NCBI GenBank assembly: GCA_045563055.1
Contig: JBJKUR010000008.1
Coordinates: 138,247 to 202,246, forward strand
Source: Methylaequor sp045563055
Lineage (GTDB): Bacteria; Pseudomonadota; Alphaproteobacteria; Methylaequorales; Methylaequoraceae
DNA length: 64,000 bases
Direction: 5' to 3'
Shown piece after piece: positions 44,374 through 53,646 of the stretch. How positions within the stretch are numbered: position 1 is the stretch's first letter; the number at the start of each line of letters is the position of its first letter. The notes beneath the pieces were generated by a model. It saw nothing but the letters and a program-made list of their open reading frames with translations, ran no database searches and was not told the DNA's origin. A program made the translations under genes and the position numbers.

Positions 44374-45635
44374 CCTTTTCACAAGAGATATATAATAGTG
44401 GAAATTTCTTAACAAAAATAAAATCAAAAGATTTTTTGAGTGCTAAGAAAAAGCTTTTAGATTCTTTAAAAAATAATTCATTCGGTTTTTTAGAGGATCT
44501 TAATAATAAAGACTTTTTATTAATAAAACAGAATGTTAAAAAATTAAAAAAATACAGTGATATTTTATTTCTTGGAACAGGTGGTTCAAGTCTTGGTGGC
44601 AAAACTTTAGTGGAAATTTCAGACTATCTATATTCAGAAAAAAAAACACCAAGTCTTCATTTCATTGAAAATATAGAAACAAATTCAATTCTTAGAAAAA
44701 TTAGATCAATTAATCTAAATAATACAGCTATCGTGGTGATATCAAAGTCTGGAGAAACAATTGAAACAATTTCACAGTTTTTTTTTGTAAAGAGTTTTTA
44801 CCAAAAGAGCAGGGTTTCTATTGAAAATAAAGTTTTTGTCGTAACAGAAAATAAACAAAGTACTCTTAAGAAAATTCAAGAGGCTAATAATTTTAATTAT
44901 TTAGAGCATCCAAGATCTGTTGGAGGTAGGTTTTCTGTTTTCTCTATTGTTGGTTTACTCCCGGCATCTTTAAATAAGTTTAAGATCGAAGATTTCTGCA
45001 AAGGAGGTAAAAATTTTCTCAATATTGTAAGAAAAGATGGAAACTTCGATAATTTATTTTTTCCAGTTTTATCATTGTGCAAAAATCATAGAAAAATAAA
45101 TATGTCGATACTAATGCCATATTCCGATGCACTCTATAACCTTTCCTTTTGGTACAGACAGTTATGGGGAGAGAGCATTGGGAAAAAAAGAAAAGGAATT
45201 ACTCCTATTAATGCATTAGGCACTGTGGATCAGCATAGTCAGTTGCAATTATATTTAGATGGTCCAAGAGATAAATTCTTCACGATTATTGGAAAAAAAA
45301 AGATTGATTCTTTCCAAAAGTTAGACTGTTCATATTCACAAAAAGACAAATATTCTCCTTTACATGGAAAATCATTGCAACAACTTTTCTTTGCGGAAAT
45401 GCATGCCACTATTCAAACCCTTAAAGATAAGAAATTACCAATTAGAACATTATTCTTAGATGATTTTAATGAAATAGAATTAGGAAAATTGATGATGTTT
45501 TTCTTTTTAGAAACGATAATGGGCTGTTTTATCCTAAAAATAAACCCTTTCGATCAACCAGCGGTAGAAAAGGGGAAGCAGTTAGCCTTAAAATACTTGG
45601 ATGAATATGGGACAAATCAAAGAACTATCCGATAA
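44370..45635 (+). CDS. pgi: Glucose-6-phosphate isomerase
   Basis: Pgi interconverts glucose-6-phosphate and fructose-6-phosphate. The first SIS domain has LGTGGSSLGGKTLVE (about 66-80) and VVISKSGETIETI (about 115-127). The active-site region LWGESIGKKRKGITPINALG is near residue 266, and DQHSQLQLYLDGP follows. At 421 residues it belongs to the shorter Pgi form rather than the 550-residue type. An A9 tract at 45293-45301 is in frame. Its 3' end overlaps mutL by about 35 bp. With gpmI this suggests sugar-phosphate or gluconeogenic flow. Confidence 0.93.
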   Translation: MTFSQEIYNSGNFLTKIKSKDFLSAKKKLLDSLKNNSFGFLEDLNNKDFLLIKQNVKKLKKYSDILFLGTGGSSLGGKTLVEISDYLYSEKKTPSLHFIENIETNSILRKIRSINLNNTAIVVISKSGETIETISQFFFVKSFYQKSRVSIENKVFVVTENKQSTLKKIQEANNFNYLEHPRSVGGRFSVFSIVGLLPASLNKFKIEDFCKGGKNFLNIVRKDGNFDNLFFPVLSLCKNHRKINMSILMPYSDALYNLSFWYRQLWGESIGKKRKGITPINALGTVDQHSQLQLYLDGPRDKFFTIIGKKKIDSFQKLDCSYSQKDKYSPLHGKSLQQLFFAEMHATIQTLKDKKLPIRTLFLDDFNEIELGKLMMFFFLETIMGCFILKINPFDQPAVEKGKQLALKYLDEYGTNQRTIR

Positions 45636-47346
45636 TATTATTAATAAAATTGCAGCTGGTGAAGTATTAGAAAGACCTGCTTCTGCTGTTAAAGAGTTAG
45701 TTGAAAATAGCCTTGATGCTAATGCAAAAGTTATTGATATTATAGTAAGAGACGGTGGTAAAACTGAAATTTCCGTATCAGATGATGGTATTGGCATCCA
45801 AGAAGAAGATTTGAAAAAAGCTGTAAGTAGGCATGCCACATCAAAACTTAATGAAAATAATTTCGATAGAATTAAGACACTAGGTTTCAGAGGAGAAGCA
45901 TTATCTTCGATAGTTTCTGTGGCTGAAGTTACATTGAGAACAAGCGCTAAAGATAATTCTGAAGGATATGAAATGAAAATCATTTCTGGTGAAGAAAAAT
46001 ATTGTAAACCAATTAAAAAAAAAAGAGGGTGTTTAGTAAGAGTAAACAATCTTTTTTTTTCAACCCCCGCAAGATTGAAGTTCCTTAAGTCTGAAAACTA
46101 TGAGTCATTACTTATAAAACGATTGGTTCAAAAGTTTTCACTCATTTTTTTTGATGTCCAATTTAATTTGAGAATCAATAATAAACAACTTATATCTACA
46201 GTTCCTTCTAATGATAAAAATTGGAAGGATAGATTTTTTAGAAGAGTTGACAATCTTCTTGGGAGTGAGTTTTTAGAAAACAGTGTGGAATTATCTGAAG
46301 AGAAAAATAATGTAAAAATATTCGGACTTATCGGTTTGCCCACGTTCAATTATTCAAATTCAAATAACCAGTTTATTTTTGTGAACAACAGGATCATTAA
46401 TGATAAAGCATTGAATTCAATCATGAGAGTTGCTTATAAAGATTTTATGTTTCATGATAGATTCCCACAATTAATCTTAAATATTCAATGTCCTCATGAA
46501 CACCTAGATATTAATGTTCATCCTATGAAAAATGAAGTGAGATTCGAGAATTTTAGTTTTTTAAAATCCTTTATTATTAGTTCGATCAGATTGAAACTTC
46601 AGTTTATTACAGATAAACCTAGCGTTATAAACTCTCCAAGATCTTTGAATAGAAATAATACTGGCGATTACCAAACAAAACTATCCTTGAAGGAAGAAAA
46701 TACGTATGACTTCGAGAGTGTTGAGCAAAAAAAAGATTATATTTATCAGAATTATGATATAGAAAGCTATCCCCTTGGTCATGCAAGAAGTCAATTTCAT
46801 AATAACTATATTATATCTCAAACAAATGAGGGTATAGTTATAGTTGACCAACATGCAGCGCATGAAAGGATAGTCTACGAAGAATTAAAAGATAATTATT
46901 ACAACAAAAAAATAAACACTCAAATACTATTAATTCCAATTATAATAAATCTAGAAAAATTAGATTTAGATGTAATTGAAAATAAGTTAATTCTATTAGA
47001 AAGATATGGCCTAAAAATTGAATTTTTTGGGTCAACTTCGGTTATTGTTAGAGAAGTTCCGGCCATAATAGCAAATTGTGATATCAAATTATTAGTCGAA
47101 AAACTTATTCAAGAAATAGTTGATGATCAACACTTCGACTCACTAGAAGTTCAAGTAAATAAAATATGTTCGACTTTAGCTTGTTATGGGTCTATAAGGT
47201 CTGGGAGAGAGTTGCAAGTTGAGGAGATGAATAATCTTCTGAGAAAAATGGAGCAAACTAAGTATTCAGCTCAATGTAATCATGGCCGCCCGACATTTAT
47301 AAAACTAGATTTAAATGAAATAGAGAAAATGTTTAAAAGAAAATAA
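45601..47346 (+). CDS. mutL: DNA mismatch repair protein MutL
   Basis: MutL couples mismatch recognition by MutS to strand incision. The GHKL ATPase motifs are visible: NKIAAGEVLERPASAVKEL, VSDDGIGI and GFRGEALSSI. The C-terminal domain contains DQHAAHERIVYE, which fits the DQHA(X)2E(X)4E endonuclease motif (D416 to E427). CNHGRPT near the end matches the second nuclease-associated motif. It is therefore probably the nicking type used by bacteria without MutH. It is 581 aa, starting at ATG 45601 or the nearby ATG 45607. An A10 tract at 46015-46024 is intact. Confidence 0.95.
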   Translation: MNMGQIKELSDNIINKIAAGEVLERPASAVKELVENSLDANAKVIDIIVRDGGKTEISVSDDGIGIQEEDLKKAVSRHATSKLNENNFDRIKTLGFRGEALSSIVSVAEVTLRTSAKDNSEGYEMKIISGEEKYCKPIKKKRGCLVRVNNLFFSTPARLKFLKSENYESLLIKRLVQKFSLIFFDVQFNLRINNKQLISTVPSNDKNWKDRFFRRVDNLLGSEFLENSVELSEEKNNVKIFGLIGLPTFNYSNSNNQFIFVNNRIINDKALNSIMRVAYKDFMFHDRFPQLILNIQCPHEHLDINVHPMKNEVRFENFSFLKSFIISSIRLKLQFITDKPSVINSPRSLNRNNTGDYQTKLSLKEENTYDFESVEQKKDYIYQNYDIESYPLGHARSQFHNNYIISQTNEGIVIVDQHAAHERIVYEELKDNYYNKKINTQILLIPIIINLEKLDLDVIENKLILLERYGLKIEFFGSTSVIVREVPAIIANCDIKLLVEKLIQEIVDDQHFDSLEVQVNKICSTLACYGSIRSGRELQVEEMNNLLRKMEQTKYSAQCNHGRPTFIKLDLNEIEKMFKRK

Positions 47347-47348
47347 TT

Positions 47349-47903
47349 TTACTTCTTTTTAAGAAATAAGAATTTTGATCTAGATATTTGTTTCGTTTTA
47401 ATTAAATCAAAGCCTGAAAAATTCTTGCCTTCTTGTTGTATTGGTAATTCTATCACTCCAAATGAATCGCTCTTTAAAAATCTACTTATTTTTTCTAAAA
47501 TTTTATGTAACGAATATTTCATGTAGGGAGGGTCACAAAAAAAAATATCTACTCTAGGATATTTTTGGAATTTTGAGTTAATAATATCTGTACATATGAA
47601 TTCTGAAAATTCTAAAATGTTATGATTTTCACAGTTCTTCTTGCAAAGTTTTATCGCTTCCATTGACTTGTCGATGAATAAAACTCTTTTTCCTCCCCTA
47701 GAAATTGCCTCTATTCCCAGAGAGCCAACTCCACAAAAAAAGTCTATTATTAATAAATCACTATAATATTTTTGTTTTTTTTTTAAAATTGAATTTAGTG
47801 TATTAAATACCATCTCTTTTGCACGACTCGACGTTGGACGAATGAAATCGTTGTTTGGGCTTAATAGATTTCTCCCTTTAAGTTTACCAGAGACTATTTT
47901 CAT
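47349..47903 (-). CDS. rsmD: 16S rRNA (guanine966-N2)-methyltransferase
   Basis: RsmD methylates G966 of 16S rRNA. The family opening MKIVSGKLKGRNLLSP, the motif RPTSSRAKEMVFN and the SAM-binding IDFFCGVGSLGIEAISRG are present (residues 1-70). The catalytic DPPY motif is in FFCDPPYMK (about 120). It is 184 aa. It overlaps rluB by 20 bp. Its stop lies 2 bp from the mutL stop on the other strand. Confidence 0.93.
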   Translation of the reverse strand: MKIVSGKLKGRNLLSPNNDFIRPTSSRAKEMVFNTLNSILKKKQKYYSDLLIIDFFCGVGSLGIEAISRGGKRVLFIDKSMEAIKLCKKNCENHNILEFSEFICTDIINSKFQKYPRVDIFFCDPPYMKYSLHKILEKISRFLKSDSFGVIELPIQQEGKNFSGFDLIKTKQISRSKFLFLKKK

Positions 47904-48630
47904 CTTTAAAATTTAGTAAATTAAATTTTTTTTTTAATTCACTCTTGCTTTGTTCTACTATTCTACCTGGTTCAATATTATTTAACTTAAATGGGCCAAA
48001 ACCAACTCTTGTTAGCTTTTTTACTTTTAAAGAGTAATTATTTAAAATTTTTCTTATTTCTCTATTTTTACCTTCTTTTAAAAGTATTTCCATAATGTTA
48101 TTGTTAGTTTTATGAGTCAAAACTTTTATGTTCACATCACTGTAAATAACTCCGTCAATTATAAGTTTCTTTTTGGTTATCTCTTCAATGTTATCAGGGA
48201 CCTTTCCAAAGACTTTAACTAGATATTTTCGTGTAATCTGATTTTCCGGACTTTCTAAAAAACTAGTAAGGTTGGGATTATTAGTTAAAACCATCAATCC
48301 ATCAGAATTAATATCAAGTCTTCCAGCTGAAACCATCCTTGGAAAATGATTAGGAATTAACCTAAAAAAACTTTTTTGTTTGAACTGTTCTTTATTCGAA
48401 GAGACGAATCCAATCGGTTTGTTGAATATCCAAACTCTTGTAATTTTCTTCGAGATAAGTTTATTCCTAACCTTTATAGAATCAATTTGATCATCTCTAA
48501 TAAAGAACTCTTTGAAAATCTTATTATTAACCTTGACGTACCCTTTGATTATTAATTCCTCAGCATCTTTTCTGGAACAGATTCCAGCATGAGAAATTAT
48601 CTTTGATATACGGATCAATTTATTTTTCAA
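47884..48630 (-). CDS. rluB: 23S rRNA/RluB-family pseudouridine synthase
   Basis: The protein has an N-terminal S4 RNA-binding domain (RISKIISHAGICSRKDAEEL, about residues 6-25) and an RsuA/RluB-type catalytic domain. The catalytic aspartate is in SAGRLDINSDGLMVLTN (about 101-117), and KEGKNREIRKI is the conserved later motif. Its length is 248 aa. RluB makes pseudouridine 2605 in 23S rRNA, while RsuA and RluE/F are close paralogs, so the exact site is inferred. The pairing with rsmD is typical of alphaproteobacteria. Confidence 0.85.
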   Translation of the reverse strand: MKNKLIRISKIISHAGICSRKDAEELIIKGYVKVNNKIFKEFFIRDDQIDSIKVRNKLISKKITRVWIFNKPIGFVSSNKEQFKQKSFFRLIPNHFPRMVSAGRLDINSDGLMVLTNNPNLTSFLESPENQITRKYLVKVFGKVPDNIEEITKKKLIIDGVIYSDVNIKVLTHKTNNNIMEILLKEGKNREIRKILNNYSLKVKKLTRVGFGPFKLNNIEPGRIVEQSKSELKKKFNLLNFKDENSLW

Positions 48631-49345
48631 TTCTCTTCTTTGCTGAAGTTACAAGGGATTTAAATATTTTTATATCACTTTTATCAATTAAAAACTCTGG
48701 ATGCCACTGTACACCTAAACAATAATTATTAGTTGTAGTCTCTATGCCTTCAATTATACCGTCATCAGAGAAAGCCGATGCAATAAGATTTTTTCCAAGC
48801 TTATCCACAGCCTGATGATGTGCTGAATTTACAAACATTGTAGTATTTTTTACAATTTGGAATAATTTACTTTTTTTTTTAATAGTTACTGAGTGACTTC
48901 CCTGATCTCTTGGATTTTTTTGTTCGTGATTTATCTCAGTATTAAAAGAATCAGGTATATGTTGAATTAACGTACCGCCTAGCATAACATTAATTAATTG
49001 TTGCCCTCCGCATATACCGAGAATTGGTATTTTTTTTTTTAAGGCTTGTGAAGCAATCTTGAATTCAAATTCAGTTCTGTCTTTCTTCATTGAAACTTTG
49101 GAACTTGTTTTTTTATCTCCATAAAGTTTGGGGTCTATATCGAAATCCCCTCCAGTGATTACAAGTCCATTAATCAACTTTAGATACAGATTAATATCTC
49201 TAATGTTGTTAGGAATGAAAACTGACAGTCCACCAGCTTTTTGAATAGACTGAGAGTAATTCTTTCTAGCAGCATACCATGGAAATTTCGAGTATGACTT
49301 GGCAATTTCTTCGTCTAGGGTTATTCCGATAACTGGCTTCATCAT
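48620..49345 (-). CDS. Class I glutamine amidotransferase-like hydrolase (peptidase C26, PuuD-like)
   Basis: This 241-residue protein belongs to the gamma-glutamyl-GABA hydrolase/C26 group. The nucleophile is C112 in LGICGGQQLINV. The catalytic His and Glu lie in GVQWHPEFLID (about 221-231), and NSAHHQAVDKLG is another family mark. PuuD cleaves gamma-glutamyl-GABA in putrescine breakdown. The other puu genes are not nearby, so the substrate cannot be assigned. It overlaps rluB by 11 bp and diverges from the cyclophilin-like gene with 38 bp between starts. Confidence 0.85.
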   Translation of the reverse strand: MMKPVIGITLDEEIAKSYSKFPWYAARKNYSQSIQKAGGLSVFIPNNIRDINLYLKLINGLVITGGDFDIDPKLYGDKKTSSKVSMKKDRTEFEFKIASQALKKKIPILGICGGQQLINVMLGGTLIQHIPDSFNTEINHEQKNPRDQGSHSVTIKKKSKLFQIVKNTTMFVNSAHHQAVDKLGKNLIASAFSDDGIIEGIETTTNNYCLGVQWHPEFLIDKSDIKIFKSLVTSAKKRIEK

Positions 49346-49383
49346 AAATCTTTTAAAATTTTTATTAGGTGCTAATATATTAT

Positions 49384-49761
49384 ATGAATAATAGATGTAA
49401 AATAATTATTAAAAACTTTGAAATCGTTGTTAGTTTGAATAGTACCGAAACTGCAGAAAAAATATGGAGATCCCTGCCGTTAGAATCAAATGTAAAAATA
49501 TGGGGTGAGGAAATTTATTTTGATACATCAATAGACATCTGCCTGGAATCCAATGCTAAAGATGTTGTGGACTTAGGAGAGCTAGCATTCTGGCCAGAGG
49601 GAAGAGCAATTGCCATTGGATTTGGAAGGACTCCTATCTCTATTGGAGAAGAAATTAGACTAGCTGCAAAATGTAACATATGGGGAACCACTGTATTCGA
49701 TTTAAAAAGGTTAAAAAATATTAATAATGGGGAGTTGATAGCCATTGAGAAATTTCTATAA
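49384..49761 (+). CDS. Cyclophilin-like fold protein (TM1367/DUF369-like)
   Basis: The 125-residue protein resembles the small cyclophilin-like domain family. It has LNSTETAEKIWRSLPLES near residue 20. The stretches VDLGELAFWPEGRAIAIGFG and GRTPISIGEEIRLAAKCNIW are distinctive. The fold is like peptidyl-prolyl isomerases, but activity has not been shown for these proteins. I use the ATG at 49384, because an upstream TTG at 49369 would add five unlikely residues. It precedes tadA, which starts 19 bp after its stop. Confidence 0.75.
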   Translation: MNNRCKIIIKNFEIVVSLNSTETAEKIWRSLPLESNVKIWGEEIYFDTSIDICLESNAKDVVDLGELAFWPEGRAIAIGFGRTPISIGEEIRLAAKCNIWGTTVFDLKRLKNINNGELIAIEKFL

Positions 49762-49780
49762 ATATTTTCCTGGAGATCCA

Positions 49781-50206
49781 ATGAAATTAGCAATTAGATT
49801 GGCAGAATTTGCTGATTCTAAAGGAGAAATACCAGTTGGGTGTGTTATAATTGATCAAAAAAAAAAATTAGTCAGTTATGCAAGTAACCTCACAGAGAAC
49901 AGTTTTGATCCAGCTGGACATGCAGAGATCATAGCTATAAGAAAGGCATGTAAAAAACTTAAAACCACTAAATTAAAAAATTTTTCTCTTTACGTAACAC
50001 TAGAGCCCTGCCAAATGTGCCAAGCACTCATTATAGGTACTGGCATAAAAAAAGTTTTTTTTGGAGCGCATTCTGAGAATTTTTTAATTCATAAAAATAA
50101 ACTTCGTAATTATTTTGGCAAACAAAAAGATTACGAATATCTGGGTGGATTTCACGAAGAATATTGTTCTAAATTAATTAAAAGATCATTTGAAAAGAGA
50201 AGATAA
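49781..50206 (+). CDS. tadA: tRNA-specific adenosine deaminase
   Basis: TadA converts A34 to inosine in tRNA-Arg(ACG). The zinc site is HAE (H47, E49 in AGHAEIIAIR) and PCQMC (C77 and C80). The opening MKLAIRLAEFADSKGEIPVG is typical. I choose ATG 49781, preceded by TGGAG about 5 bp upstream. An in-frame TTG at 49745 would overlap the previous gene and add 12 atypical residues. The result is 141 aa. A guanine deaminase is a less likely reading. The stop is immediately followed by the purD stop of the opposite strand. Confidence 0.88.
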   Translation: MKLAIRLAEFADSKGEIPVGCVIIDQKKKLVSYASNLTENSFDPAGHAEIIAIRKACKKLKTTKLKNFSLYVTLEPCQMCQALIIGTGIKKVFFGAHSENFLIHKNKLRNYFGKQKDYEYLGGFHEEYCSKLIKRSFEKRR

Positions 50207-51472
50207 TTAAATATTTTTTATTCCAATATCTTTTCTAAAGAATCCCATATCCCATCCAATAATTTTTAATGCTTTATAGGCGATTTTTCTTGCGCTTTTA
50301 ATATCCTTTGCTTTTGATGTTACTGATAAAACTCTTCCTCCCGCTGATACGATTTTGTGATTTATTGTTGATGTTCCAGCATGAAAAATTTCAATCCCAT
50401 CCAATGCCTGTGCCTTATCTAAATTTTTAATAATTAATCCCTTTTTAAAACTATCAGGGTATCCCTTCGATGCAAGTACGACACAGACCGTTGATTTTTT
50501 ATCATTATGAATTTTAACCTTTGATAACTTATCTTTCAAATTGAATAAAATAACTTTAAGAAGGTCTGTTCTCAGGTTTCTCATTAAAACTTGACATTCT
50601 GGGTCACCGAACCTTACATTATATTCAATAACATGAGGACCATGTTTATTAATCATTAAACCAAAAAATAAGATCCCTCTATATAATATTTTTTGATTTT
50701 TAAGGCCAACGAAAGTCGGTTTTACAATCTTTTCTGTAATTTGCATTTCTATTTTTTTTGTAATTTTGTATGTCGGAGTGAAACAACCCATTCCACCTGT
50801 ATTAGGGCCTTTATCATTATCAAATGCTCTTTTGTGATCAAGAGCATAACCAAGTTTTAAAAAGGAGTTTTTGTCAAAGAATACAAAGTAACTTATTTCA
50901 AATCCTTCTAAATATTCTTCAATTATTACTTGTTTACCAGCGTCTCCGAACTTCCTTTTCTTCATGAGTAAAGTTAGTCCATTTTCAGCTTCTAATTTAT
51001 TTTTACAAATGAGCACACCTTTTCCTGAAGCTAATCCATCTGCCTTTAAAACAACTGGATATGAAACTGTTTGAAGTGACTTTTGTGCCAGTTCAATTGA
51101 ACGAAAAGCTTTAAATTTCGCAGTTTTAATATTGTTCTTTTTTAAAAATTTCTTAGCAAAGATCTTTGAGGTTTCTAATTTGGCTGCGTTTTTACTTGGC
51201 CCAAAAACATTAATATTTTTTGAAGTTAAATAATCACTCAGTCCATCTTCCAAAAGGTTTTCTGGACCAATTATTACCAAGTTAATTTTCTGTTTTCTGC
51301 AAAAACTTAATAATGTTCTTTTATTTTTTAAATCTATACAATGACAAATTGCTATCTCAGAAATTCCAGCATTACCAGGAATACAAAATAGTTTTTTGCA
51401 ATTTTTTGATTTCTTAATTGCCCAGCATATTGAATGCTCTCTTGCTCCCTCACCAATAACTAAAATATTCAA
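50207..51472 (-). CDS. purD: Phosphoribosylamine-glycine ligase
   Basis: PurD joins glycine to phosphoribosylamine in purine synthesis. It begins MNILVIGEGAREHSICWAIK. The ATP-grasp core has VLKADGLASGKGVLIC (about 142-157), and the signature RFGDPECQVLMRNLRTDL is near residue 285. The region DNDKGPNTGGMGCFTP also matches. The length is 421 aa, complete. It stands alone on the minus strand, convergent with tadA (no gap) and divergent from xseA across 42 bp. Confidence 0.96.
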   Translation of the reverse strand: MNILVIGEGAREHSICWAIKKSKNCKKLFCIPGNAGISEIAICHCIDLKNKRTLLSFCRKQKINLVIIGPENLLEDGLSDYLTSKNINVFGPSKNAAKLETSKIFAKKFLKKNNIKTAKFKAFRSIELAQKSLQTVSYPVVLKADGLASGKGVLICKNKLEAENGLTLLMKKRKFGDAGKQVIIEEYLEGFEISYFVFFDKNSFLKLGYALDHKRAFDNDKGPNTGGMGCFTPTYKITKKIEMQITEKIVKPTFVGLKNQKILYRGILFFGLMINKHGPHVIEYNVRFGDPECQVLMRNLRTDLLKVILFNLKDKLSKVKIHNDKKSTVCVVLASKGYPDSFKKGLIIKNLDKAQALDGIEIFHAGTSTINHKIVSAGGRVLSVTSKAKDIKSARKIAYKALKIIGWDMGFFRKDIGIKNI

Positions 51473-51514
51473 TAAATAATTCCTTTTTTCATTGTTTTAA
51501 ATTAAATTTAACAT

Positions 51515-52849
51515 ATGAATAAAATTTCTAATATTAAAAAGTTTACAGTAACCCAACTAAACAATTCAATCAAAAATTTAATTGAAAACTATTATGAACT
51601 TATTCAGGTTGCGGGAGAAATAACACAACTAAAAAAACATTCTTCTGGCCATATATACTTTTCTCTTAAAGACGTAGATAGTAATATTTCGGTTATTTGT
51701 TGGAGATCAATTGTTCCTTCAATAAAGATTGATATAAAAGAAGGAATTAAAGTTTTAATTTCAGGAAGAGTAACGACTTACTCTCAGCAGTCTAAATATC
51801 AACTTATTGTTCAAAAAGTAGAGTTAGAAGGCCAGGGCTCGATTTTACAAATGCTGGAAGAAAGAAAAAAAAAATTATTAAACCAAGGTTTTTTTGATGA
51901 GGATAAAAAACAAAAAATTCCACCTTTCCCAAAATCTATAGGTGTAATCACCTCCGAGTCTGGTGCTGTCATAAAAGATATAATACATAGGATTAGTGAT
52001 CGCTACCCGCTTGAATTGATTGTATTTCCAGCCAATGTTCAAGGATCAAACTGCTTAAATGATATTTTGAGAGGTTTAGATTATTTTGATAAAAACATTA
52101 ACGAGAGAAAATCTTTTGTTGATATAATTATTATAGCTAGGGGTGGAGGGAGCTTAGAAGATTTAATGGCATTTAACGAAGAATTACTGGTTAAAAAAAT
52201 TTATGAAGTAAAAATACCTATTATATCAGCTATCGGCCATGAGACTGACTTTACCCTTTGCGACTTAGCAGCTGACATTAGAGCTCCGACTCCCTCTGCG
52301 GCAGCTGAAATGGCTGTTCCACAGAGAAAGGAGCTAGTTTTAAGATTAAACGACTGGTCTGTTTCATTCAGAAAAACTTTCTTAAATATTTTTGAGAATA
52401 AATTACTAAACTTTCAGTTGGCATCTTCAAAATTACCTGATTATAGTGAGAAGATTAATAATAATTTTCAATCATTGGATTATTCCGGTCAAAAAATTAA
52501 AAACCTTTTAAACGTAAGATTGCAAAATGTGAAAATAACTTTCTATCAAACAATAGATAAATTTTCTGTTAATAAATTTGATAAGTTAATCGATTCTGCA
52601 CGTAATTTAATATTAAGTAATTTCCAAAAAATAATAATTTTTTTAAGACAAAATAGGTTAATTAAAAAGGAAAAGCTTAAATCATTACAAAAGCAATTAA
52701 TTATTCTTTCATACAAAAACACACTAAAGAGAGGCTTTGCCGTAGTGAAGAGTAAAGGAAAAATAATTCAAAAAAATGAAGATGTAAAAATAAATCAAAA
52801 GTTAGAAATAGAACTTTTCTGTGACAAGATCTTGGCTAAAAAAATATGA
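51515..52849 (+). CDS. xseA: Exodeoxyribonuclease VII large subunit
   Basis: XseA is the catalytic subunit of single-strand exonuclease VII. The N-terminal OB-fold has VAGEITQLKKHSSGHIYFSL (about 37-56). The catalytic domain has GVITSESGAVIKDIIHRI, IIARGGGSLEDLMAFN and IPIISAIGHETDFTLCDLAADIRAPTP-type segments. A long coiled coil follows, with a terminal LKRGFAVV segment near residue 406. It is 444 aa. An A10 tract at 51865-51874 is intact. The small subunit xseB is not seen in the window. It overlaps the M23 gene by 4 bp. Confidence 0.94.
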   Translation: MNKISNIKKFTVTQLNNSIKNLIENYYELIQVAGEITQLKKHSSGHIYFSLKDVDSNISVICWRSIVPSIKIDIKEGIKVLISGRVTTYSQQSKYQLIVQKVELEGQGSILQMLEERKKKLLNQGFFDEDKKQKIPPFPKSIGVITSESGAVIKDIIHRISDRYPLELIVFPANVQGSNCLNDILRGLDYFDKNINERKSFVDIIIIARGGGSLEDLMAFNEELLVKKIYEVKIPIISAIGHETDFTLCDLAADIRAPTPSAAAEMAVPQRKELVLRLNDWSVSFRKTFLNIFENKLLNFQLASSKLPDYSEKINNNFQSLDYSGQKIKNLLNVRLQNVKITFYQTIDKFSVNKFDKLIDSARNLILSNFQKIIIFLRQNRLIKKEKLKSLQKQLIILSYKNTLKRGFAVVKSKGKIIQKNEDVKINQKLEIELFCDKILAKKI

Positions 52850-53643
52850 TATCAATTTTAGTTATTTCACTCTCAATTTTAATAACGAATGCAAAAGCAA
52901 ATACTTTCCCAGATATTTATGGTTGTTTTTGTGAAGGAGGTATTATTACGAGTAAAGTAAAATCTGGTAGCGAAGTAAAAATTAATAATAAAAAATTGCA
53001 AGTATTTGAAAATGGTCGCTTCATATTTGCATTTGGAAGAAAGTTTGATGAAAGTGTAAAAATACAAATAAATGACTTATCAAAAACTTTTAAAATTAAG
53101 AATAAAGAATATAAAATTGAAAAAATCAGAGGTCTACCTAAAAATAAAGTTGAACCTTCAGCTACCGAATTAAAAAAAATTATTCAGGAACAGAATTTAA
53201 TCAAAAATTCAAAAAAGATGGATGAAAAAAAAAAATTTTTTAATCAAAAGTTTATTTTACCATCTAAAGGTAGATTATCTGGTGTTTACGGTAGTCAAAG
53301 AATTTTAAACTCCAAACCAAGAAAACCTCACGCTGGAATTGACATTGCAGCCAAGGAGGGTAATCCAGTAGTAGCTCCATCAGATGGAAAAGTAAAGCTT
53401 GTGGTCCAAGACATGTTCTTTACCGGGAATACAATAATAATGGATCATGGTCTTGGTTTAATCTCTATTTTTGCACATTTAAATGAAATTTTTGTAGACG
53501 AAGATGATTTTGTTACCCAGGGAAGTGAAATAGGTTCTATCGGAATGACTGGTCGGGCAACGGGTCCACATTTACATTGGGGTGTTTATTTAGAGGATAT
53601 ATCTGTAGATCCTATGTCACTATTAGAATTTGAATTATTTTAA
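52846..53643 (+). CDS. M23 family metallopeptidase (active LytM-type)
   Basis: This periplasmic peptidoglycan peptidase of 265 residues has a signal peptide (1-19) and a C-terminal M23 domain (about 150-262). All zinc and catalytic positions are intact: HAGIDIA (HxxxD), FAHLNE and GPHLHWGVY (HxH). A small N-terminal domain resembles the one in alphaproteobacterial M23 proteins that follow xseA. It contrasts with the EnvC-like protein at 1721-2734, whose sites are lost. An A11 tract at 53225-53235 is in frame. Four bases overlap xseA. Confidence 0.9.
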   Translation: MISILVISLSILITNAKANTFPDIYGCFCEGGIITSKVKSGSEVKINNKKLQVFENGRFIFAFGRKFDESVKIQINDLSKTFKIKNKEYKIEKIRGLPKNKVEPSATELKKIIQEQNLIKNSKKMDEKKKFFNQKFILPSKGRLSGVYGSQRILNSKPRKPHAGIDIAAKEGNPVVAPSDGKVKLVVQDMFFTGNTIIMDHGLGLISIFAHLNEIFVDEDDFVTQGSEIGSIGMTGRATGPHLHWGVYLEDISVDPMSLLEFELF

Positions 53644-53646
53644 AAG

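Noticed and set aside
45588..46049. Minus-strand open frame of 153 codons inside mutL
   Set aside because: It is antisense to the conserved MutL ATPase region, and the composition follows the complementary codons of mutL.
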